A stretch of DNA of 7,605 nt. It comes from JAXHUE01 sp034189655 (GTDB lineage: Bacteria; Chloroflexota; Dehalococcoidia; E44-bin15). Where the stretch lies: positions 1 through 7,605 of the forward strand of contig JAXHUE010000043.1 in assembly GCA_034189655.1 (NCBI GenBank), given 5' to 3'. Positions 1 to 4,926 of this stretch are shown here, piece after piece. Position numbers and translations under genes: made by a program. Position 1 is the first letter of the stretch. The number at the start of each line of letters is the position of its first letter. The notes below the pieces were generated by a model. The model was given only the letters and a program-made list of their open reading frames with translations, ran no database searches and was not told the DNA's origin.

Positions 1-557
1 GGCGGGCACGTGATCTCTAGGGTGATGCCCGACTTATCTGTAGACGAGGTCTGTGAGCCGTCGTCGTCAACATTTGTGTGGACGTAGAACTCATCATAGC
101 TCCCTGGGGCGAGGACAAACGATGCCTCCCACCCTTGAGCACGGTCACCATCCCTGCCGACCCAGGCAAAATCGGGAGGGTTGCCATCATCACCATCGGT
201 GTCCCCTACCTTCTTGTCGCCCGCTACCTTAATATAGGACTCATCGGTTTCAACGATGACGAGTAGCCCGTCGTTGGCGAGGACGAGCGCATAGAGGGTA
301 TTGCTTTCACAATCGTAGCGCAGGTACAGCTTTGACGTGTCCGGCTTACTGGTCTTCCCCGCCTCATACATCTCGGCAAAGAAGTCATCGCCCAGGTCCC
401 ACTCGCCGGTATCACCATCAACGGCCGCCGTACCGTACGTGGGCGCAGGCGGAACGGCCGCAGACGCGAGGTCGATGGACTGTACCGCTGGTATGACAGC
501 CAGGGCCCCCATCAGCAGGGCCAGTGCTACCCGCGGCAACATGAGCGTCTTTCTCAT
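1..557 (-). CDS. Secreted hypothetical protein (C-terminus beyond left edge)
   Basis: A minus-strand frame starts with ATG at 557 and stays open to the window edge, giving 185 codons; the C-terminus is missing. Residues 1-33 form a signal peptide: basic MRK, a hydrophobic run through about residue 25, and a probable signal peptidase I site after A-S-A (31-33). The mature part opens with a V-D-G-D-x-x-E-W-D-L pattern. It continues with aromatic- and Asp/Gly-rich segments (LYLRYDCESNTLYALVLA, DTDGDDG, PDFAWVG, GWEASFVLAPGSY) typical of a beta-sandwich surface domain, and the DTDGDDG stretch could bind calcium. I believe similar domains occur in bacterial and archaeal surface proteins, but this is from memory. 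An in-frame stop lies three codons upstream, so 557 is the first possible start. An AGGG abuts the ATG with almost no spacing, so M6 (542) is an alternative start. It is the third gene of an operon, 16 nt after the 44-residue ORF. No function is assigned. Confidence 0.8.
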   Translation of the reverse strand, partial: MRKTLMLPRVALALLMGALAVIPAVQSIDLASAAVPPAPTYGTAAVDGDTGEWDLGDDFFAEMYEAGKTSKPDTSKLYLRYDCESNTLYALVLANDGLLVIVETDESYIKVAGDKKVGDTDGDDGNPPDFAWVGRDGDRAQGWEASFVLAPGSYDEFYVHTNVDDDGSQTSSTDKSGITLEITCP

Positions 558-573
558 CCCTGTCTACTCTACC

Positions 574-708
574 TTATATAACCCAGGCATCCTCGTCCAA
601 GCTTATCGGATCAATCACGCCGGCTCCAGCTACGTTGGCCCCCAACTTGCGGACTGCCGGTAGTGATATCTCCGGGCCAACCGGTACCCTATAGCCCGAC
701 CTAGGCAT
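574..708 (-). CDS. Small hypothetical protein, 44 residues, overlapping the receiver gene
   Basis: The ATG at 708 overlaps the end of the upstream receiver gene by 8 nt: the shared sequence ATGCCTAG holds this start and that gene's TAG stop. A good ribosome binding site, AGAGGGG, lies 5 nt before the ATG. The reading frame runs 44 codons to a TAA at 574-576. The product begins MPRSGYRVPVGPEISLPAVR and ends LDEDAWVI, with a Gly/Ala-rich middle (GANVAGAG). It has no signal peptide, membrane segment or Cys. The overlap, the spacing and the 16-nt gap to the next gene argue for translational coupling inside a three-gene operon. I do not recognise a family. It could be a chance ORF, but the combined start, SD and overlap signals are better than chance would usually give. 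Confidence 0.5.
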   Translation of the reverse strand: MPRSGYRVPVGPEISLPAVRKLGANVAGAGVIDPISLDEDAWVI

Positions 709-1099
709 CTCTACCCCTCTTGCGGATGCCCCTCGCCGGGCGCTGTCTCCATCCTGATAACCTTCGTACTACCGCACGGAGCCGGGCTGCCTGCTCCGCG
801 TCACTGGCCACCTCCGGTACGTAGCCATCGGCATCGAGCGCCTGCAGTCGCTCCCAGTCCTGCTGCCTCTCCCTCACCATGAGTGCCACCGGGATGCCCT
901 GCAAGTCCCTTATGCTGCGGCACGCCGCCTCAACGTCATCGATAAGTGCATCCACCATGGCCAGGTCGAAGGTCTCCTGCGCAAGCAGGGTCTCTGTCTG
1001 AGGACTGGTGAAAGCGCTCACCACCTCGATGCCCTCCTGTGTCAAGGTGGCATCTACTCTCTGGACAAATGTCCCATTCCCTAGGAGGATCACCCTCAT
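701..1099 (-). CDS. Degenerate response-regulator receiver (pseudo-receiver) protein
   Basis: This is a 132-residue protein whose first 110 residues follow the CheY-like alternation: MRVILLGN, then FDLAMVDALID, PVALMV and DADGYVPE. The usual phosphoacceptor position is kept (D50), but the other signature residues are gone. The N-terminal acidic pair is G7-N8, the conserved Thr/Ser after strand 4 is V75/R76, and the strand-5 Lys is E96. It is therefore probably not controlled by ordinary phosphorylation. The C-terminus is a very basic tail (RRLSGWRQRPARGIRKRGRDA, ending at the stop) that might contact nucleic acid or a partner; no HTH output domain is present. The ATG at 1097-1099 has no clear Shine-Dalgarno sequence. 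A TTGACA box lies close upstream, so the mRNA may be leaderless or nearly so. It leads an operon with the 44-residue ORF and the secreted protein. The receiver fold is fairly sure; its role is unknown. Confidence 0.75.
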   Translation of the reverse strand: MRVILLGNGTFVQRVDATLTQEGIEVVSAFTSPQTETLLAQETFDLAMVDALIDDVEAACRSIRDLQGIPVALMVRERQQDWERLQALDADGYVPEVASDAEQAARLRAVVRRLSGWRQRPARGIRKRGRDA

Positions 1100-1133
1100 A
1101 CTCTATCACCGTACCTAATTCTAACGGTGTCAA

Positions 1134-1205
1134 GTTAAGGAACGGTTAACAGCTACCAAGAATGGGTAGCAATATAGTTACAACACGGTTACAACCTGGT
1201 TACAT
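1134..1205 (-). promoter_or_regulatory. Array of 11-bp-spaced repeats upstream of the receiver operon
   Basis: Read on the minus strand, TGTAACC (from 1204), TGTAACC (from 1193), TGTAACT (from 1182) and TGCTACC (from 1171) are spaced exactly 11 bp apart. After one unmatched turn, TTAACCG (from 1149) and TTAACTT (from 1138) continue at 11 bp. The last unit runs into a perfect -35-like TTGACA. Direct repeats on one helix face, ending at the -35, are the classic layout for OmpR/PhoB-type winged-helix activators. The identity of the binding protein is inference. No good -10 is visible 16-18 bp downstream of TTGACA, which would fit an activator-dependent promoter. Confidence 0.5.
1152..1170. repeat. 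Inverted repeat GCTACC / GGTAGC inside the operator region
   Basis: GCTACC (1152-1157) and GGTAGC (1165-1170) are perfect 6-bp arms around a 7-nt spacer. The right arm coincides with one unit of the 11-bp array. It may be a dimer site or a small hairpin. Without a T-run it is not a terminator. Confidence 0.35.
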
Positions 1206-1760
1206 GCGCTGGGCCACAGGGCCCATCCCTGGGGTCGATTACCAGCGAAAATAGGGGGCAGTGACCGCCAAGATGGAGGGTAGCGTGGTCGCCTTGTGCC
1301 ACCGGCTTTGATACCGTGTACTCGACCCGGCCATCGCGCCGGCGAGCTCTTGAGCAGGCATCTTCTGCCCTGGCTGTCTCCAGCAGCCAGTGGCCATTCG
1401 CGCGCCGAGGGAACGGGCAGGGCAGGCGGCCCCACTGCCTGGGGTACCCCCCTGCCGGCGGGACACGTGCGTGGGCACTACGGGAAAACTCGAGGAGGTG
1501 GCAACCGTATAGCCCGCACCATACCCATGGAAACCGGTACCAGCGATGCGCCTGCCCGCCGGGAACAGGTGGAATCCCCCGGCGTGTCTCCCATCACCCC
1601 ACGAAGGAGCGATCCGCACACCGCCCCGTCCCACCAGAGGTGGCCCCCAGGTCAATGCACCGCTTGCGCTACAGCGCGCCCAGAACGCAAGAGATGAAAT
1701 GGCCACATCGAGGTGCGGGCCCTGCGGGTCACAGGGCCGGCCCCTGGCACCGTACACTAT
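1206..1760. other. GC-rich, gene-free island between AT-rich borders
   Basis: About 550 bp lack a convincing gene. Several frames on both strands are open for 80-186 codons, but none has a ribosome binding site, a recognisable motif or plausible composition (all rich in Arg, Pro, Gly, Ser), as expected of a GC-rich non-coding stretch. There is notable potential structure. One hairpin is 1370-1376/1384-1390 (7 bp), and GGGGTACCCC at 1441-1450 is a palindrome. CCGGCGGG (1455-1462) can pair with CCCGCCGG (1555-1562). A second hairpin is 1718-1724/1732-1738 (7 bp). Imperfect 21-bp direct copies (17/21 identical) sit near the edges at 1212-1232 and 1727-1747, and CAGGGCCC (1217-1224) is complementary to GGGCCCTG (1717-1724). 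It may be a structured RNA, a decayed insertion element (for example an IS605-type end or omega-RNA) or simply spacer. I cannot decide from the sequence alone. Confidence 0.35.
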
Positions 1761-1770
1761 TAACCACCAT

Positions 1771-1784
1771 AGCACTATAGTGCT
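1771..1784. repeat. Perfect 14-bp palindrome AGCACTATAGTGCT
   Basis: This is a fully self-complementary 14-mer at the border between the GC-rich island and the AT-rich stretch, about 80 bp upstream of the protease promoter's -35. It is followed by TTAATTTATT, so on the plus strand it could weakly resemble a terminator, but the stem has no loop and the T-run is broken. A dimeric repressor or activator site is the better guess. Confidence 0.4.
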
Positions 1785-1799
1785 TAATTTATTCCACAT

Positions 1800-1827
1800 T
1801 TACTATATTTATATGCTTATATAGTAA
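1800..1827. repeat. Inverted repeat with 9-bp arms, TTACTATAT / ATATAGTAA
   Basis: Perfect 9-bp arms (1800-1808 and 1819-1827) flank a 10-nt spacer in the AT-rich region upstream of the protease promoter. The arms share the ACTATA core with the palindrome at 1771-1784, about 30 bp away, so the two may be related operator sites. The low complexity of the region weakens the case. Confidence 0.35.
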
Positions 1828-1863
1828 TTTAGTACCATTTTAGTTAAAATTCATTAATATTAC

Positions 1864-1892
1864 TTGACAAAGTATAAATTAAGTAGTATGTT
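1864..1892 (+). promoter_or_regulatory. Sigma-70-type promoter of the subtilase gene
   Basis: A consensus -35, TTGACA (1864-1869), a 17-bp spacer and the -10 TATGTT (1887-1892) are present. An A/T-rich stretch directly upstream (about 1828-1862) could act as an UP element. The start of transcription would be near 1899, leaving a leader of roughly 65 nt before the ATG at 1965. Confidence 0.7.
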
Positions 1893-1964
1893 ATTCAGGC
1901 GTCTCTTGAAACGGGGGCAAGGGCGGAGTGGAAGAGGCCCGGATGTCACAGGTAGAGGATCGGC

Positions 1965-2921
1965 ATGAAGAACCATCTTGGGTCGATAACACTGGGTGCG
2001 GTGCTCATCTGCCTGCTTGCGAGCTGCGGGCTCATGGTGCTGACCATCCCCGCAGTTGAGGGCCAGGCAGCCCCCACAAGCGCACCTCTCGCAGAGGTAT
2101 CGCCCGCAGACGTCCAGCCCAGCGGCCAGGGCACCACCACCGGGGCCACGGCGCCCCAGGCACAGCCCACAGGGAGCGGCGTGGTGGTGGCCATCCTCGA
2201 TACCGGCATAGACGGAGACCACGAGGACCTCGCCGCCACCGTGGAGCACGAGGTGAACCTGGGGGAGAGCCCGTCAGCAGCAGACCTCCACGGGCACGGC
2301 ACCCATATAGCCGGCATAATCGCAGCAAGCGCCGGCAACGGCATAGGCATCGATGGCATCGCCCCGTCGTGCAGTCTCATGAGCGTCAAGGTGACCAACG
2401 ATAGGGGCAAGTGCCACTCGACCACAGTGGCCCAGGGCATCGTGTGGGCCGTCAACGAGGGCGCCCAGGTGATCAACATAAGCCTGTGCCTCACCAGCCC
2501 GTCCACAGAGCTCGAGGAGGCCATCTCCTATGCCTGGAGCCAGGGCGCGGTGATAGTAGCTGCCGCCGGCAACGACGGCGACTCGGCCCCGCTATATCCG
2601 GCATACTACCCCGAGTGTATCGCCGTCACCGCGGCGAAGGACGACGGCTCCCGCGCCCCACTGGCCAACTTCGGCGACTGGGTCGACGTCGCCGCCCCGG
2701 GGTACCAGGTCTACTCCCTGCTCCCCGATGACCAGTACGGCTACAAGACCGGCACATCCCAGGCAGTGGCCCACGTGAGCGGCCTCGCCACGCTCCTCTA
2801 CAGCGTGGCCACCGACACCAACGGCGACGGCAGGGTCAACGACGAGGTGAGGGCCGCCCTTGAGGGGAGCTGCCAGGGGCTCATCATCAACGGCATGGGA
2901 AACGGCCTGGTCGATAGGGAC
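1965..2921 (+). CDS. Secreted S8 (subtilisin-like) serine protease, 3' end lost in assembly gap
   Basis: Starting at ATG 1965 (purine-rich AGGTAGAGGA upstream), 319 codons are readable before the N run. The N-terminus is a signal sequence with a possible lipobox L-A-S-C (18-21). More hydrophobic residues follow, so cleavage near V-E-G-Q-A (31-35) is an alternative. A Pro/Ala/Thr/Gln-rich linker or short propeptide spans about 35-70. The catalytic triad is complete: Asp79 in AILDTGID, His111 in HGHGTHIAG and Ser265 in GTSQAVAHVSG, with oxyanion Asn203 in AAAGNDG. The Ser motif differs from the usual GTSMAxPHVAG (Met to Gln, Pro to Ala). Near the end, DTNGDGRVNDEV is a calcium-loop-like, dockerin-style segment. 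No long inhibitor-type I9 prodomain is seen. Four Cys in the mature domain could form disulfides. Any reading through the gap is artificial. The likely role is extracellular or surface-anchored proteolysis. Confidence 0.92.
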
Positions 2922-3021
2922 NNNNNNNNNNNNNNNNNNNNNNNNNNNNNNNNNNNNNNNNNNNNNNNNNNNNNNNNNNNNNNNNNNNNNNNNNNNNNNN
3001 NNNNNNNNNNNNNNNNNNNNN
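2922..3021. other. Assembly gap (100 N)
   Basis: Exactly 100 ambiguous bases, a conventional placeholder length, interrupt the protease gene. The true distance, and whether the two sides are correctly joined, are unknown. The 116 bases after the gap (3022-3137) show no supported gene. The frame that seems to continue from the protease to a stop at 3098 depends on an arbitrary gap length. Confidence 0.97.
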
Positions 3022-3137
3022 GGCTCGCCATAGTGGGCCCATCAGCACCTCGATATCTGGCCCTTCCTGCCCCCCTTTTCGCCCCCAATCACCGTTGACC
3101 TCATGTGCCGCCTCCCTGGTATGATGGAGGGGACACC

Positions 3138-3839
3138 ATGCACCAGGAAGGTACAGTGAGGGTTGACAGGATAGGGGTGCTCGTGGTCGATGGCCACCTC
3201 TTCCACCGGGAGGTGACGGTGCGCGCCCTGATGGAGGAGGACACCATCGAGGTCCTGGGCGAGGCCAACGATGGGGACGAGGCACTCTACCAGGTCACCA
3301 CCTTGAACCCCGACGTGCTGGTCGTAGACCCAGACCTGGAATCCGTAAACGGGTTCGACCTCACCCGCCAGACCAGGCGCTACAACCCCACGATATCGGT
3401 CGTCATATTCACCTCCCACGACGACGACGACTCCTTCTTCCTCGCCATCTGCGCCGGTGCCGCCGGCTTCCTCTGCAAGTCGTCGAGCTACGCGGCGCTG
3501 GCCTCCGAGATCACCAGGGCCTCCCGTGGTGAATACCCTATTAATGAAGGCCTGCTGGAGAGGCCGGGCGTCGCCCTGCGCGTCCTGCAGCGATTCCAGG
3601 ACATGCTCCTCCTGGAGCGGGAGGTGGAGCCCCTCATCTCACCCCTCTCGCGCCGCGAGAAGGAGATACTGGAGCACATCGCCCGTGGCAACGCCAACAA
3701 GGAGATCGCCACTGCCCTGGGCATCCGCAACCAGACGGTGAAGAACCACGTCAACTCCATAATGCGCAAGCTCGCCGCAAACGACCGCACCCACGCCGTG
3801 GTGCTGGCCCTCCGCCATGGCCTGATAACGCTGCCGTGA
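3138..3839 (+). CDS. NarL/FixJ-type response regulator, receiver plus LuxR HTH
   Basis: This is a 233-residue DNA-binding response regulator. The start at ATG 3138 is chosen because GGAGGGG lies 5 nt upstream; an in-frame ATG at 3105 has no such signal. The receiver (about 12-125) has phosphoacceptor Asp64 (LVVDPD), Thr92 (VVIFTSH) and Lys114 (GFLCKSS). The acidic pair is altered: VLVVDGH has Asp18-Gly19 where most relatives have Asp-Asp, which may weaken Mg2+ binding and phosphorylation. A run of four Asp (95-98) follows the Thr/Ser motif. A helical linker with ERPGVALRVLQRFQDMLLLEREV leads to a textbook LuxR-type HTH (about 168-230) with LSRREKEILEHIARG, NKEIA and TVKNHV. No sensor kinase is in view. 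Family assignment is secure; targets are unknown. It may regulate the downstream unit, which starts 121 nt after its stop. Confidence 0.95.
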   Translation: MHQEGTVRVDRIGVLVVDGHLFHREVTVRALMEEDTIEVLGEANDGDEALYQVTTLNPDVLVVDPDLESVNGFDLTRQTRRYNPTISVVIFTSHDDDDSFFLAICAGAAGFLCKSSSYAALASEITRASRGEYPINEGLLERPGVALRVLQRFQDMLLLEREVEPLISPLSRREKEILEHIARGNANKEIATALGIRNQTVKNHVNSIMRKLAANDRTHAVVLALRHGLITLP

Positions 3840-3897
3840 GCCACAGGGCACAAGTGGCAGCCCGGGCCACACCAAGAGCCCCACACACAAGGTGGCC
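3840..3897 (+). other. Alternating GCCAC/GTGGC segments able to form competing hairpins
   Basis: Downstream of the response-regulator stop the complementary pentamers alternate: GCCAC 3840-3844, GTGGC 3854-3858, GCCAC 3866-3870 (within GGCCAC 3865-3870) and GTGGC 3892-3896 (within GTGGCC 3892-3897). Each can pair with its neighbour, giving mutually exclusive short hairpins. No U-run follows, so it is not a standard terminator. It could be an attenuator-like leader or just chance in GC-rich DNA. Confidence 0.25.
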
Positions 3898-3915
3898 TTC
3901 GTGGACAAAATGGGC

Positions 3916-3921
3916 TACAAT
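3916..3921 (+). promoter_or_regulatory. Possible -10 box of the ABM/DsbA unit
   Basis: TACAAT matches the -10 consensus at five of six positions and lies 39 nt upstream of the ATG at 3961. The hexamer 17 bp upstream (TGGCCT, 3893-3898) is a poor -35, so any promoter here would be weak or activator-dependent. Transcription may also come from the upstream regulator gene. Confidence 0.35.
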
Positions 3922-3960
3922 GTAGTGCAGTAGAGAGGCGTGCCCAAGGAGGTCAGTGAC

Positions 3961-4248
3961 ATGATAGTGGTAGCGGCAACGCTCATGGCGGCCGAGGGCA
4001 AGGGAGATGAGCTTGAGCAGCAGTTCAAGGCACTGGTGCCCAAGTGCCTGGGCGACCCCGGCACAGTTGCCTACGCGGTCCACCGCGGCCTCGACGACCC
4101 CAGCAAGTTCCTGGTCTACGAGAAATACGCAAGCGGCGATGCCTTAAAGGCCCACTCCCAGACGCCGCACTTCAAGGAGTTCTCTCAGGCCATCTCATCG
4201 CTGGTGCAGGGCCGCGCCGATATCGCCCTCTACCAGGATATCGCCTAG
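3961..4248 (+). CDS. ABM-domain protein (antibiotic biosynthesis monooxygenase / YgiN-like)
   Basis: This 95-residue single-domain protein of the ABM superfamily (dimeric alpha+beta ferredoxin-like barrel) has the usual family length. It shows an MIVVAATLMAAEGKGDELEQ first strand and helix, then LVYEKYASGDALKAHSQTPH, the signature E-x-Y and A-H-x-x-T-P-H-F of quinol-monooxygenase-like members (about 52-71). It ends with a short last strand (RADIALYQDIA). The start at 3961 is supported by a near-perfect AAGGAGGT (3946-3953) 7 nt upstream; the in-frame GTG at 3940 lies before that SD and is rejected. The protein is cytoplasmic, with no signal. It sits 24 nt upstream of the DsbA-family gene, on the same strand and probably in the same transcript, suggesting a shared redox or quinone/electrophile detoxification job. 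The real substrate cannot be told, because many ABM proteins have unknown functions. Confidence 0.88.
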   Translation: MIVVAATLMAAEGKGDELEQQFKALVPKCLGDPGTVAYAVHRGLDDPSKFLVYEKYASGDALKAHSQTPHFKEFSQAISSLVQGRADIALYQDIA

Positions 4249-4272
4249 GCCACCAGCCACAGGGAGAGAGGC

Positions 4273-4905
4273 ATGGCAGGGCCCGACAGCGGCGACGCCA
4301 TCAGGGTGGACGTCTACTTCGACTTCATATGACCCTACTCCTACAATGCAGCGGTGTGGCTGCAACGGGTGAAGGAGGAGCTGGGGCCACGCCTCGTCGT
4401 CGGGTGGCGCTACTTCAGCATCGAGCAGGCCAATAACCCCCATGGGCCGGGGTGGCGGCTATGGGAGCAGCCTCTCGAGGTCTCCTGTGGGGGGCTGCGC
4501 TCCTTCTGCGCCGCAGAGGCGGCCAGGCTCCAGGGGGAGGAGGCCTTCAGCCGCTTCCACGCCGCCCTGCTCGCGGCGGTTCACCGGGAGCACCACGATA
4601 TCGCCGCCGTCGAGACCCACCTCCAGGCAGCCGAGGGCGCCGGCCTCGACGTGGCCCGCTTCGAAAGGGCGATGGGCGACCGCGGCCTGCTGGCCCGGCT
4701 CGCCGCTGACCACACCCTTGCCGAGTCCCTGGGCATCTTCGGCACCCCCACCCTGGTATTCGCAGAGGGGCAGGCCATCTTCTTGAAGATGTCGCCCCCG
4801 CCACCACCAGGGGAGTGTCTGCCGGCATTCATGGAGCTGCGTAACCTCGCGGAGCGAAGGGGCTACATCCACGAGGTGAAGAGACCACCTGGAAGGACAC
4901 CGTAG
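4273..4905 (+). CDS. DsbA-family (FrnE/HCCA-isomerase-like) thiol oxidoreductase, predicted selenoprotein with Sec20
   Basis: The gene is 210 codons from ATG 4273 (SD-like GGGAGAGAGG just upstream) to TAG 4903, with one in-frame TGA at 4330-4332 (codon 20). Residues 11-30 read RVDVYFDFI-U-PYSYNAAVWL. This is the first thioredoxin strand and active-site helix of the DsbA superfamily, and the TGA sits exactly at the catalytic Cys position. After the TGA the frame holds a complete family member: GWRYFSIEQ (about 45-52), a helical insertion with CAAEAARLQGEEAFSRFH, and the cis-proline loop GIFGTPTLVF (cis-Pro159). The tail is LKMSPPPPPGE and YIHEVKRP. The second active-site Cys is Ser23 (U-x-x-S); other Cys, such as C72 and C79, could serve as partners. 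It has no signal peptide, so it is cytoplasmic. A SECIS-like hairpin follows the TGA. Alternatives are a sequencing error or a nonsense mutation of Cys or Ser. Automated calls would start at 4354 and lose the active site. Confidence 0.82.
4330..4377 (+). promoter_or_regulatory. Putative bacterial SECIS element (UGA plus downstream hairpin)
   Basis: TGA (4330-4332) is followed by an upper stem TGCAGC (4347-4352) / GCTGCA (4359-4364), perfect over 6 bp, with the 6-nt loop GGTGTG (4353-4358). A lower stem CTCCT (4338-4342) / AGGAG (4373-4377) can form below an internal loop. The loop begins with GG and lies 20 nt after the UGA. Both features match known bacterial SECIS elements recognised by SelB (a G in the first loop positions, loop roughly 15-40 nt from the UGA). 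The hairpin lies inside the coding sequence, as it must in bacteria. selA, selB, selC and selD are not in this window. Confidence 0.7.
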
Positions 4906-4926
4906 CGGCCACCCATCGCCCCCTCT

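Noticed and set aside
1546..1640. Resemblance to a cobalamin riboswitch core (GGGAAC, GGTGGAATCC)
   Set aside because: The B12-box spacing is one base short, the later conserved blocks are not found, and no B12-related gene lies downstream.
1239..1799. 186-codon minus-strand frame (and plus-strand frames 1296-1697, 1316-1780, 1546-1824)
   Set aside because: No SD, no recognisable motif, biased Arg/Gly/Pro/Ser composition, and several mutually overlapping frames open at once, as in GC-rich non-coding DNA.
3022..3098. Protease C-terminus read through the N run to the stop at 3098
   Set aside because: Frame across a placeholder gap is arbitrary, and the residues show no recognisable domain.
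3095..3125. Promoter TTGACC with extended -10 TGGTATGAT before the response regulator
   Set aside because: Spacer would be 19 bp, and transcription would begin at about 3131, inside or after the SD at 3126-3132, which conflicts with the chosen start.
3940..3960. GTG at 3940 as start of the ABM gene
   Set aside because: The strong AAGGAGGT lies downstream of this GTG and is correctly spaced for the ATG at 3961.
4354..4905. DsbA-family gene starting at ATG 4354 after the TGA
   Set aside because: It would lack the first beta strand and the active-site helix, and no SD fits; the full frame from 4273 with an SD-like site and the family N-terminus is a better explanation.
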